From Pseudoalteromonas phenolica (lineage in GTDB: Bacteria; Pseudomonadota; Gammaproteobacteria; Enterobacterales; Alteromonadaceae): a DNA stretch of 54,108 bases. This document shows, piece by piece, positions 29,603-39,688 of the stretch. The stretch spans positions 1 through 54,108 of the forward strand of contig NZ_PNEC01000015.1 of the NCBI RefSeq assembly GCF_005886345.1, read 5' to 3'. The notes under the pieces are model-generated. The model saw only the letters and a list, made by a program, of their open reading frames with translations, made no database searches and was not told the origin of the DNA. Made by a program: the position numbers and the translations under genes. Within the stretch, counting starts at the first letter, position 1; every line of letters begins with the position of its first letter.

Positions 29603-32600
29603 ATGGCAAAGCGATTTAATAAACTTACCCCAATCGCAACTTCCGTCGCACTATCACTTGGTTTAACTGGTTGTTTCGGAGACGATGACAACAATGTAAA
29701 AGTTGAACCTGTAGTTACCGTCGACGGCGTTGCAAATGCTGATTTCAATATTGCTGTTTCTGGTCGTGCAGTTAAAGGCACATTAAAAAATGCTGCATTA
29801 TCTGTTAAAACAGTTAACGCAAATGGTGAATTAGTTGATGTTGCATATCGTTCAGAAGTAACGTCAGTAGAAGAAACCGCTTCGGCAACGTCAGAAGCTG
29901 AAGCAAAAAGCCTAGCTGAAAAAGCCATTTTAGATGCTAGCCCGTCAGTTGTAACAGGTGAGAAAGGTGAGTATACCATTTATCTTGCCAGTGACTTCAG
30001 CGGTCCATTACATATTTCAGTTAACACCAAGAAAGATGGCGATGACAGCTTAGTAAAGTGTGACGCTTTTGTCGGTTGTGGTGACTTCTCAGCTGCATCA
30101 GATTTAGATACTAACAAAAATGATAAAGTTGACTTTGGCGAGTGGTATAAAGATGACCTAGAGCTTTCTGTTGTTAAATTAATCAAAACAACTAGCTCTG
30201 ATTCATCGTCTGTAAGAGGTATTCAATATGCTGAAGGTGATGCAGCAGCTAGTTTTAAAGCTAATGTAACCTTATTTACCTCTGCTGCTGCAGCAATTCT
30301 TATTGCTGATGGGGAAATAAGCACTGATACAATCAAAAGCGCAAGCTCGAAAGTTATTAGAGCGCTGATCGGTGACGAGGCATTATTAGCAACTTTAACT
30401 GCGGATATCTCTGAAGGTGGTGCGGTTGACTTCACGGACGTAGACGGTACAGAATCAATCGATGCTGGTGTATTAACCATGATCCAAGTTGCTGCATCAA
30501 TTCAGGCTGTAGCAGCAAAAGGCGACAATGGCTCAATTTCAGACGTTATCGAGCAGCTAAAAAATGATGTTAAAGATGATAACTTAGAGGCAAGTGATAC
30601 GTTTACAGCGCTAAAAGAACAATCTAAGGCTGCGGGTAAGATTTTAGCAGCAGTTGTAAGCGGTGATACAGAAGCAGTTAAAGCAGCGCTAATTGAAGCT
30701 GGTGTCGATGAAGAAACAGCGGAACAAACAGCTGCAACTGCTCAAGAAGCGAAAGATAAAGCCGTTGAGTCTGGTGCAACGACGGAAGAAGATTTAAAAG
30801 AAGATGCTGAAAAATCAGAGAAGCAATTAGATGAAATTGGTAATGGTGAAGTTCTAAAAAATGCTGAACTTGCAGAGTTGCTTTCTAATAGTTTGACGGA
30901 GCTAAAAGCTGAACTAGTTTCAGTTCAAACTCTGATGGCTACTTTTGAAACTCAATTAGCAAATGTTGATGAGTTAGCAGGAAAAGATGATAAAAGTAAC
31001 CAAGATGTTGTTGATTATGGTGTTGCGGCAACAGAATTTGAACGAGCAGTTCGTGAAAGCGATATTTCTGCAACTTCAACTCAGCTAACGAATAAAATAG
31101 TTGAATTAGTCTCTTCTACAAACGGCTTAGCTGCTAAAGATGCTCAATATCAAGCAATTGCTGACGATGCAGCAGCACAAAAACCACTTGTAGATAGTGA
31201 GAATGTTAAGGTACAAGCCTTAGTCGCTTCTTCTCAGCAACATTTGGCTGATGCAGTTGAAGCGGTAAATGAGCTTAATTTAGGTAAAGAATTTGCTAAA
31301 GAGACAGCTGAATCAGCAATTGAAACTGCTAAACAGGCTGAAACTGACGCAGTTAGTGCAGAAGTTAACTTTAATACCATTAAGGTACGATTTGATGAGG
31401 CTGTCGGTTCGATTGAAAGTTCACAAGATGCTCAAACTGCAAAAGACATTCTTGCTGAATTAGAGTCAGCTTATTCATTGAATAAAGAAACGGCTCAAAA
31501 GTTCTTTGCAGATGCTTCAAATGCACTTGAAAAAGCCAATATTTATGTTGAAGAAGCGAAAAGCACTGATGAAGAAGCTGATTCAATCGCTACTCAAGCA
31601 GCTACATCTGATATGCATACACAAGCTATAGAGCATTACTATACAGTTTTTGGTAGTGAGCGAATCGATGAAATGGCGACTGGTGTAGCAAAAGTTGGTA
31701 CTGGTAAGTTGGTTAATGTTAGTGCAGTTTCTCGTGAAGGTGCTGATGCAGTATTTAATGTTGGTGAAGTTATCTTTGATGTGATCAAAGATATTTTAGA
31801 TAACGGTAGCTTTGGCTCAGGACAACAGTCAGGAACTTCAGAAAAGTATCCTGACTGGGAATATTCATATGATACAGAGAGATATTCATTTAGCTTTAGA
31901 AATACCAGAGATGGCCAAAACATTGATGCAATAGGTTCTTTCATATCAACAGAAAGAAGCAAGTTCTCATTGACTTGGTCTGGTATGGTTAAGTCAGATA
32001 ATGGACAAACTTTAAATATATCTGAACAAGACAGTGCTGAATGTTTAGATTATGCCAACTCTTTTGAACGAGAAGTTATTACTCCTAATGCATCATGTTT
32101 GGTTATCCACTTTAATGATTATGTAACAAAGTTTGATGATGTAGACGCGGATTCAGTAGATAGAGTAACTTCTTATAACCTTGTAACATTCTCAGACGGA
32201 CCTTATGGGTTTGATGGTTTCGTTAGTTTCGATGTAACAGCGACTGATATTGATGGTTATTCGGTGCCAATCTTCAATAGTGATGTAACTCAGCATCTAA
32301 ACTTTGTGGTTCAAGGGACTTCAGAGCAGGTGGAGTTTAGCACTTCATTTGATGTAAGGTATGAAGAGCCGGTTGAAGAAATTGGTTCGATGACAATTAG
32401 CCTACTTAATTACCATGGCTATCAATTTAGTGTTAATTTAGTAGATGAATCTGATCCACTAATGGGTGAAGTTTCTATCCTTGATGAAGGCCTAACTAGA
32501 TTCAAAGCTGGTGACATTACTGAAATTGAAAACGGCTTTAGAATCAATTACATTAGCAATGAATCGATTGATTACACAAATATTGAGGTTTACGGCGACA

Positions 32601-32605
32601 GATAA
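29603..32605 (+). CDS. Large lipoprotein with Cys/EF-hand module and long coiled coil
   Basis: A 1000-residue lipoprotein (LTGC, Cys24). In order: an acidic linker; a beta-sandwich-like domain with VSGRAVKGTLKNAALSV (about 49-65); C153-x5-C159-G followed by an EF-hand loop at 169-180 (D, N, N, K, D, E in the ligand positions); a helical part with FTSAAAAILIA; a very Ala/Glu/Lys-rich segment (about 330-690) that looks like a long coiled coil; and a beta-rich C-terminal domain (about 740-1000). AAGGAG precedes the ATG. No named family is recognised. A terminator separates it from the predicted barrel gene, which follows 62 bases later. A surface stalk or adhesin-like role is inferred. Confidence 0.75.
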   Translation: MAKRFNKLTPIATSVALSLGLTGCFGDDDNNVKVEPVVTVDGVANADFNIAVSGRAVKGTLKNAALSVKTVNANGELVDVAYRSEVTSVEETASATSEAEAKSLAEKAILDASPSVVTGEKGEYTIYLASDFSGPLHISVNTKKDGDDSLVKCDAFVGCGDFSAASDLDTNKNDKVDFGEWYKDDLELSVVKLIKTTSSDSSSVRGIQYAEGDAAASFKANVTLFTSAAAAILIADGEISTDTIKSASSKVIRALIGDEALLATLTADISEGGAVDFTDVDGTESIDAGVLTMIQVAASIQAVAAKGDNGSISDVIEQLKNDVKDDNLEASDTFTALKEQSKAAGKILAAVVSGDTEAVKAALIEAGVDEETAEQTAATAQEAKDKAVESGATTEEDLKEDAEKSEKQLDEIGNGEVLKNAELAELLSNSLTELKAELVSVQTLMATFETQLANVDELAGKDDKSNQDVVDYGVAATEFERAVRESDISATSTQLTNKIVELVSSTNGLAAKDAQYQAIADDAAAQKPLVDSENVKVQALVASSQQHLADAVEAVNELNLGKEFAKETAESAIETAKQAETDAVSAEVNFNTIKVRFDEAVGSIESSQDAQTAKDILAELESAYSLNKETAQKFFADASNALEKANIYVEEAKSTDEEADSIATQAATSDMHTQAIEHYYTVFGSERIDEMATGVAKVGTGKLVNVSAVSREGADAVFNVGEVIFDVIKDILDNGSFGSGQQSGTSEKYPDWEYSYDTERYSFSFRNTRDGQNIDAIGSFISTERSKFSLTWSGMVKSDNGQTLNISEQDSAECLDYANSFEREVITPNASCLVIHFNDYVTKFDDVDADSVDRVTSYNLVTFSDGPYGFDGFVSFDVTATDIDGYSVPIFNSDVTQHLNFVVQGTSEQVEFSTSFDVRYEEPVEEIGSMTISLLNYHGYQFSVNLVDESDPLMGEVSILDEGLTRFKAGDITEIENGFRINYISNESIDYTNIEVYGDR

Positions 32606-32624
32606 ACCCAATTTTTAATAACTA

Positions 32625-32650
32625 GGGAAAGGGCAACCTTTCCCTTTTTT
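32625..32650 (+). terminator. Terminator or attenuator between the large lipoprotein and the barrel gene
   Basis: GGGAAAGG (32625-32632) pairs with CCTTTCCC (32637-32644) around GCAA, followed by six Ts. It may set a lower level for the next two genes. Confidence 0.9.
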
Positions 32651-32667
32651 GTTTTAGAAGTACTCTT

Positions 32668-33756
32668 ATGAAAATAAAAATAAGCCCAGTAATACTTTCT
32701 TTATTTGTTGCCGCGCATGCACAAGCAGGCAAGCATCCAATTACCGTTCATCACTCATTTTCTTCGGAGATTTATACTGAAGCTCAACCAGTAAAAGCTT
32801 TTCTAGATGAATTTGATAAGCCATTAGAAACAGGTGACAATGCTTTCACATTCAATACCTTTGAATTAGGTGTGAAGCATATGGGCGTGGGGGTTGGTGT
32901 GCAGAGCCGATTTGACTATGTGTTAGAGTTTGATCCTGATACTGCCCTGTATACGCATTTAGAAAAAAACGATTTGCCATTTGAAGATAGAAATTACAGA
33001 TACTATTTAGAAGGCAAGCAAAGCACTACCCATGGTGTTTATATCTCATATGATATTGAGCTATTTAAAAAATCTTTAATTATTGAACCTAAGGTAACGT
33101 ATTTCCAAAGTGCACATTTTCAAGATGGGGTTGTAGATGGCACTATTTACAGTGATGAGGTTGAAGGTGCTTTAAACGTCGATTACTACTTCTCGAAGGA
33201 TGTATTATTTAAAGAGTTCACACCCGATACTAGTCCACAAGGTAAAGGTTATAGCTTCGATTTAGGCATGTCATGGCAAGCCACAGATGATTTACATATT
33301 CATGTTCTAGCGAAAGACCTTTTTTATGAGGCCGAGTATGAGGGCAGTGGATTCGTAAAAGGTTTTACTACAGATATTCCTTTTCAAGAAAATGAAGGTG
33401 GCACGCTATCAACATCACCTACAGTGAAATTGAACACTAGCTCTTTTGATCGAGAAATAACGCATACCTTGGAGCGTGATGCTAGGTATTATGTGAATGT
33501 TGATTATCAGTATAATGACCGCTTAGCTTTTCAGCTTGCAAGTAGAAAATATCACAACGACGCATTTCATCAAATGTCTGTCAGATATGGGTTTTGGGAT
33601 CATTGGAAAACGTTTGCGGGTTTTGAAACGCATAGCAAAGCTTATCTTATTGGTGTTGAGAACAAGTATTTTACTCTGTCATTCAAAACCGATAATTTTG
33701 ATTTCGATAATGCCAACTACGCCAATTTATCTTGGTCAATCAAAAAAGATTTTTAG
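32668..33756 (+). CDS. Predicted outer-membrane beta-barrel protein, unknown
   Basis: A 362-residue protein with a signal peptide ending at AAHAQA (about residue 20). The mature part consists of alternating-polarity segments with many aromatic residues (YRYYLEG, GVYISYDIEL, ARYYVNVDYQYNDRLAFQLAS, FAGFETHSKAYLIGVENKY) and ends SIKKDF with a terminal Phe. Both are hallmarks of outer-membrane barrels. There is no TPR domain, POTRA or plug. No family is recognised. Only nine bases separate it from the next lipoprotein gene. A role as surface partner or translocator for the two lipoproteins is inferred. Confidence 0.7.
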   Translation: MKIKISPVILSLFVAAHAQAGKHPITVHHSFSSEIYTEAQPVKAFLDEFDKPLETGDNAFTFNTFELGVKHMGVGVGVQSRFDYVLEFDPDTALYTHLEKNDLPFEDRNYRYYLEGKQSTTHGVYISYDIELFKKSLIIEPKVTYFQSAHFQDGVVDGTIYSDEVEGALNVDYYFSKDVLFKEFTPDTSPQGKGYSFDLGMSWQATDDLHIHVLAKDLFYEAEYEGSGFVKGFTTDIPFQENEGGTLSTSPTVKLNTSSFDREITHTLERDARYYVNVDYQYNDRLAFQLASRKYHNDAFHQMSVRYGFWDHWKTFAGFETHSKAYLIGVENKYFTLSFKTDNFDFDNANYANLSWSIKKDF

Positions 33757-33765
33757 AGCAGAATT

Positions 33766-35631
33766 ATGAAAAAAACACTCATTTCATCGCTTGTCGTCGC
33801 TCTTCTTTCAGGGTGTGGCTCGAGTAAAGATAACACTGAACAAACAACCCCTCCACCCATTGAAGAGACACTAGAGAAGTCTGAAGTGGAGTTTTATATG
33901 CCTAGCTTTGTTTCTCAAAGTGGGGTTTTAAAAATTGTAGATTTAACGACAAATACGACACAAAACAAAGAAGTGGCTGATATATCAGCTTATGAACTGT
34001 CATTAGACGAACAAAGAACTTATGCGTTTTCATTTGCTCCAACTGACAATCGTATAACGTGCCCGTTACAAGCAGGATGTGGTCGCTCTATCAGAAATGA
34101 CCCAGATGATCTCAATGGCAATAATGAAATAGATTTTGGTGAGCCAATAATTGCGGATCTGACTTATCAAGCTCAAGCATTTCCTGTTGCAGGTATTAAT
34201 AAGGTTTTCTTCTCACCATTTGCCACGCTTATGGCAGAAAGGAATATAGCAAATAATCAATTAAGCTTGACCAGTACACCGATATATCATCTCGCTCATA
34301 GTAATCAAAACCAATCTTTGAGTGCTGAGTTTTTAGCTGATGCAATTACTTTCTCCGATGCAATCATGCAGCACAGATTAAGAGAGTCAGGTAGTCAATT
34401 TGCACAAGCCTATGACACGGTGTTAAATGATATCGAGAGTACTGATTGGTCTAACTATTTGTATAATGCGAATGATTATTTAAGAACTCTATTAACAGAT
34501 GACAAAATGAGTGCTTTATATGCTGGTCAATCTGCGCTCGTTCATACTCGTTTGAATAGTGTTTTTAATCCCATTCCATTAGCAAATAGTAATGACTTTG
34601 ATGCTGATAGAAAGCATGCGTTACTTGTTCAAATACGCGAAGCCATCGGTGTGCTAAGGCTTCAAGATGAAAACTATAGCGAAGAAATGTCTAAGCGACT
34701 TGAAGAAATTGAGGGAATAATAAATCAAGATGCCGAGAAAGCCATTGAGCTTATAGGGCAATCTATCTTAGATGTTGTGTTAGAGGTTTCACCTGCTGAT
34801 GATAGTTTTCCGGGCCGTTATCAAGTTAATGGCTTAACCATTGACTACTCTGATGGACCATTTACTTGGGTTGTATCAGGACAGCGAGAAGGCTATGACA
34901 TTGAAATGAATATTGTCATGCCAACATGGCGCAAAAGTGCTTCTTTGGGTGATAAGATTGAAGGTACAGGGATCGCTAAAATTTCAAAAGGTGACTTAGA
35001 ACTGGCCCTTGATTTATCAAATATTAATTTAGAACTTGATGGTACGATTGACACAGATGATTCGCAAAGTACAACGGGTGTTGGCATCTTTGCTGGCGTT
35101 ATTACTCTGAATCAAGAGAACTCTATACTTAAAGGGGATGTTGATCTGACGGTTAAAAGACAGATCCTTGAAGAGCAGTTAGATACGATAGTTCTTTCAT
35201 TCGCTACTGATGCAGTGCTGACAACACCGAGTCAGGTTATTCCTTTAAAGGCATATGCAAATGAAAGAACCCCTTTTGAGGTAGATTCGACTAATTTAGC
35301 GTTTGGTATTGAATTAGGGTTAGCACTTAATGGAGCAAAAGACTTAAAATTACAGTTTATAGGTGAACCTGAGTTACTTTCTGAGTTGAACCAAGGTGAT
35401 GTGTATTTATTAAATAATAATAAAGTCATGGAGATTGTGGTGCGTACTGCGGGCGACAATATCAATTTGGTTGCTCGGGGTGAACATGGCTATTGGTTAG
35501 ATCTCAAAAAGAAAGGTAAAAACTATACGGGTGGTTACTACCTAGGAGATAAACAAGTCGGGGATATTCAAACTGTTAGAGGTATTCCTGGTATATTATT
35601 TCCTGATAGTACATTTGAATCACTATTTTAA
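33766..35631 (+). CDS. Lipoprotein sharing the Cys/EF-hand module with the 1000-residue lipoprotein
   Basis: A 621-residue lipoprotein (LLSGC, Cys17) with a Thr/Pro/Glu-rich linker. An N-terminal beta domain leads to C99-x5-C105-G, then an EF-hand loop at 115-126 (D, N, N, E, D, E). The loop begins ten residues after the second Cys, exactly as in the large lipoprotein upstream. After it comes FFSPFATLMAERN, which parallels FTSAAAAILIADG there. A helical middle and a beta-rich C-terminal half (about 345-621) follow. Its start lies nine bases after the barrel gene, so the two are co-transcribed. The function is unknown. Confidence 0.75.
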   Translation: MKKTLISSLVVALLSGCGSSKDNTEQTTPPPIEETLEKSEVEFYMPSFVSQSGVLKIVDLTTNTTQNKEVADISAYELSLDEQRTYAFSFAPTDNRITCPLQAGCGRSIRNDPDDLNGNNEIDFGEPIIADLTYQAQAFPVAGINKVFFSPFATLMAERNIANNQLSLTSTPIYHLAHSNQNQSLSAEFLADAITFSDAIMQHRLRESGSQFAQAYDTVLNDIESTDWSNYLYNANDYLRTLLTDDKMSALYAGQSALVHTRLNSVFNPIPLANSNDFDADRKHALLVQIREAIGVLRLQDENYSEEMSKRLEEIEGIINQDAEKAIELIGQSILDVVLEVSPADDSFPGRYQVNGLTIDYSDGPFTWVVSGQREGYDIEMNIVMPTWRKSASLGDKIEGTGIAKISKGDLELALDLSNINLELDGTIDTDDSQSTTGVGIFAGVITLNQENSILKGDVDLTVKRQILEEQLDTIVLSFATDAVLTTPSQVIPLKAYANERTPFEVDSTNLAFGIELGLALNGAKDLKLQFIGEPELLSELNQGDVYLLNNNKVMEIVVRTAGDNINLVARGEHGYWLDLKKKGKNYTGGYYLGDKQVGDIQTVRGIPGILFPDSTFESLF

Positions 35632-35638
35632 ATCGAGG

Positions 35639-35672
35639 ATAATGGGCTGTTTTTCACAGCCCATTATTTTTT
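35639..35672 (+). terminator. Intrinsic terminator whose T-run touches the next start codon
   Basis: ATAATGGGCTGT (35639-35650) and ACAGCCCATTAT (35656-35667) are perfect 12-base arms around TTTTC. Six Ts (35667-35672) run directly into the ATG at 35673. Confidence 0.92.
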
Positions 35673-36149
35673 ATGAACAAACAGCATTTCATTGAACATC
35701 TAAAGTTCGCATTAGAAACAAAACTCCAAGAAGCTAAACAAGCTGCAAATTCTGCAAGAGTTGATGCTACTCATGAACAAAGTGCAGCCGAAACACAATA
35801 TGATTCATTAAGCATAGAATCTGCTTATTTAGCGCAAGGGCAGAGCGAACGCGTTGATGACGCTTATAGAGCAATAAAAGCATTTGATGAGATATATAGT
35901 TTAAATTCGACTGAGACTATTACAGTTGGCAGTTTACTTTGTTGTGAAAACGATAACGAGCGGTGTTTTTGGTATTTTATTGGCCCAGCAGAAGGTGGCT
36001 TAAAATTAGTTGTCAGAAACACACCAATTTGGGTTATCACTCCTTCTTCCCCTTTAGGCCAGTTACTGTTAAATAAATCTCTCGACGAAGCGTTTGAATG
36101 GCGCATTAATAGTGAATTAACTGAATTTGTAATAACAAAAATTCTTTAA
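35673..36149 (+). CDS. GreA/GreB C-terminal-domain-like protein
   Basis: A 158-residue cytoplasmic protein. Residues 1-70 form a helical, probably coiled-coil region. The second half carries ITVGSLL, YFIGPAEGGLKL and ITPSSPLGQLLLNKSLDEAFEW, which match the FKBP-like C-terminal domain of Gre factors (the SPLG-x-ALLGK-x2-GDE block). The acidic tip residues needed for transcript cleavage are not evident, so it may bind RNA polymerase without Gre activity. The ATG follows a terminator T-run directly, with no Shine-Dalgarno site and no other in-frame Met nearby. Leaderless translation or read-through is possible. Confidence 0.7.
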   Translation: MNKQHFIEHLKFALETKLQEAKQAANSARVDATHEQSAAETQYDSLSIESAYLAQGQSERVDDAYRAIKAFDEIYSLNSTETITVGSLLCCENDNERCFWYFIGPAEGGLKLVVRNTPIWVITPSSPLGQLLLNKSLDEAFEWRINSELTEFVITKIL

Positions 36150-36215
36150 ATAGATCAATAAATAACAAAAGGTATGCTTTAATATTAGTCAATTATCAAA
36201 AAAGAATAATAAGCT

Positions 36216-36521
36216 ATGCCTTTTAACATCATTAATAAAGCGAATGAACACCTAGATTTGTTATGTGACTTGCTAACATTACATGGCTTGGTACCTATTT
36301 GCGTGAAGCTAACAGATCATGAGCCAGCAACTTATATACAAGTGATGGGAGAAAGTCAGTTAAAAGTGCACTGCAGCTTATTTTCGGACTCTGAGGCCAG
36401 ATTTAGTTTTTACAAAAATACTAGCCGTATTCAAATGAGATTAGTATATACCGGAGTAGGTACGCGGCTTTTTGGTAAAGAAGAGTTTTTCAAACATTTA
36501 TATAAAACTATAAATGATTAG
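36216..36521 (+). CDS. Hypothetical protein
   Basis: A 101-residue protein with no signal peptide or membrane segment and no motif I recognise. It reads like a compact alpha/beta domain, with alternating hydrophobic residues in HGLVPICVKL and RIQMRLVYTGVG. The ribosome site is poor (AAGAATAA). It lies 66 bases after the Gre-like gene in the same direction and ends four bases from the convergent peptidase gene, with no terminator between. It could share a promoter with the Gre-like gene. Confidence 0.5.
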   Translation: MPFNIINKANEHLDLLCDLLTLHGLVPICVKLTDHEPATYIQVMGESQLKVHCSLFSDSEARFSFYKNTSRIQMRLVYTGVGTRLFGKEEFFKHLYKTIND

Positions 36522-36525
36522 TAGG

Positions 36526-37205
36526 TTAAGGAGAGCATAAATTCGTGACAAACTGTGCGTGCAGATAAGAGATATTTTCAATAAGTACTTCTTTACCAAG
36601 CACATCAGAATCAACAAGTGATTTGATTACGTTCTCTTCGCTTTGCATTTGCATCATCATATTGCCATTTTTTATGTGACTAATATGCCAAGCCTCTTGT
36701 GCGACACCACCTTGAAAAGACTTATAAGGTCTATAGAAGCCGTATTGAAGTAAGTTTTCCTCCAACCATAGGTTCAACTCATAAAAAGGACCCGACTGGT
36801 TATATTCCCACGGTTCTAATTGCAGACTTTGCCCTTCAGCGAGCATATTAGGGGCGTAGATATCTAAATCAGTGCCAAAATGATGTCTGCTCGCACCTGG
36901 CATTGCTGAGTAGAGCATTATGGCTTTTATAATCTCAATTTCGGACAGGTTAGCAATTTTAACAGGTTCATTCGTTGCACTTAAAATAGGGCGTTTACCA
37001 GAAAACTTGTTATTCCAAATAAGAGATTGGCGCTCAAAGCTTCGATATGCAGATGCAATTTCTAAATCAAACCCTGCATTTTTAGCGGCTAATTCTAAAG
37101 CTCGAAAATCATCGACGATCTCTTGATGAAGTTGTTTGCCTTTGTATTCGGTTAAATGCGCTTCAGAAAGGCCGCAAGCGCAAGCGGCCATATCAGATAA
37201 AGTCA

Positions 37206-37206
<1 letters not shown>
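36526..37206 (-). CDS. M15 family D-Ala-D-Ala carboxypeptidase-like protein
   Basis: A 226-residue zinc peptidase of the VanY/M15B type. The zinc ligands are visible: His108 and Asp115 in SRHHFGTDLD (S-x-H-x2-G-x3-D), and Glu171 with His174 in EAWHIS. SAYRSFERQ at 52-60 is the usual upstream block. No signal peptide is visible, which is uncommon for a cell-wall peptidase and suggests a cytoplasmic role such as muropeptide recycling. Its ATG overlaps the dapE stop by one base, so it is coupled to DAP metabolism. Confidence 0.86.
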
Positions 37207-38704
<1,498 letters not shown>

Positions 38705-38713
38705 AAGAGCCTC

Positions 38714-39223
38714 TTAAATATTCTGGTTTTGAGTAATTGTAATGAGTGGATCTAATCCAGCACGCACTTGCTTAAGTGGGTAAAAGCAAGGACCTAATTT
38801 ATCTGCGTTAACAATAAGTAAACTGCCGAGCAGTGGCTTGTCAAGATGTGTGGTTTCGAAGTAAGCAAGTAATTCACCTTGCTTGACTTCTTTTTTGCCA
38901 AAAGCACTGGTGATTTGCAAGCTTGTATTGGCTTGCTCTGAAGGTGGTTGAATATGTATGAGTAATTTCAAGCCATTTTTTGCAACCAATATAATCTCGT
39001 AGCCATGACGCTTAACTTGTTCAATTTTACCGTCAAATGGCGCGGTGACTTTTCCCTGAGTTAACTCAACAGCCACACCTCTTCCAATCATGCCAGATGA
39101 AAATAGAGCTAAAGGGTGATTGTTAAGATTTAAAACTTTGCCGCTAAATGGACTGGCTAAGTGTAAAACTGGATCTGTGATTTCGTTTATTGGCGAAAAA
39201 GAAATGGATGGAGAAAACTGCAT
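38714..39223 (-). CDS. Stand-alone EIIA-Glc-like PTS domain protein
   Basis: A 169-residue single-domain protein of the glucose EIIA type. Its family blocks are VLHLASPFSGKVLNLNNHPLALFSSGMIGRGVAV, TAPFDGKIEQV, the histidine pair (one in KRHGYEI, the other in GLKLLIHIQPPSE, the phosphorylatable one), and GELLAYFET. The His pair is kept, so phosphotransfer remains possible. The sequence is divergent and no EI or HPr gene is adjacent, so a regulatory role is as likely as sugar transport. It lies between an ACT protein and yffB, with a nine-base gap and a one-base overlap. Confidence 0.82.
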   Translation of the reverse strand: MQFSPSISFSPINEITDPVLHLASPFSGKVLNLNNHPLALFSSGMIGRGVAVELTQGKVTAPFDGKIEQVKRHGYEIILVAKNGLKLLIHIQPPSEQANTSLQITSAFGKKEVKQGELLAYFETTHLDKPLLGSLLIVNADKLGPCFYPLKQVRAGLDPLITITQNQNI

Positions 39224-39609
39224 TAAAGAACCGTGTATCCGTCTTTTTTAAGCGCATCAATAGCGTCTTGTATTTGTTGTTCCTTTACTAGAACATAGTC
39301 AGTATCGTATGTAGAAATCGCAAAAATAGAAATTTTAGCTTCTGCCAATACGCCTGAAATATTCGCCATGATACCTGTAAGAGAAAATCCCAAAGGACCA
39401 ATTACCTCCAATGCTCGCCAATGTCGCTCTACGGCAAAACTGTCGATGGAAACATCAGCAGGGCACACAATTGAAAGTTCTTCTAGTGTTTTAGAAATAA
39501 AAAAGATATCACAAGCTAAAACCTGATCAGGAATAGCTTGGTCAACGTCAAGGCTATGTATTGAAAAATCCTGTTCTAACAATTGTAAAGTTTGCTTTGA
39601 CATAGTCAT
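39223..39609 (-). CDS. ACT-domain protein
   Basis: A 128-residue protein. The second half has GPLGFSLTGIMANISGVLAEAKISIFAISTYDTDYVLV (about 70-107), the ACT fold of the CASTOR/GATSL-like small proteins that bind amino acids. No catalytic domain is attached. It may start at the second Met (39603). It is the first gene of a chain ACT-EIIA-yffB-dapE-M15, so it could sense an amino acid for the group, but this is inference. Confidence 0.82.
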   Translation of the reverse strand: MTMSKQTLQLLEQDFSIHSLDVDQAIPDQVLACDIFFISKTLEELSIVCPADVSIDSFAVERHWRALEVIGPLGFSLTGIMANISGVLAEAKISIFAISTYDTDYVLVKEQQIQDAIDALKKDGYTVL

Positions 39610-39640
39610 TTATTATTATCGGGCTATATGCTTATAGTAT

Positions 39641-39678
39641 AGCTAAGTGTTAAAAAATTAAACCCTTAACACTTAGCT
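39641..39678. repeat. Perfect 13-base inverted repeat between pta and the ACT gene
   Basis: AGCTAAGTGTTAA (39641-39653) is the exact reverse complement of TTAACACTTAGCT (39666-39678), with a 12-base AT-rich loop. It lies just after pta on the minus strand. No T-run follows, so a transcript-end hairpin or a binding site are both open. Confidence 0.7.
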
Positions 39679-39688
39679 AACTTAACGG

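Noticed and set aside
29596..29979. Open frame of 127 codons on the minus strand opposite the large lipoprotein
   Set aside because: It mirrors the biased codons of the real gene and has a Ser/Ala/Thr-rich translation typical of an antisense shadow.
39641..39678. Intrinsic terminator of pta
   Set aside because: The stem is perfect, but no T-run follows on the minus strand; reported as an inverted repeat instead.
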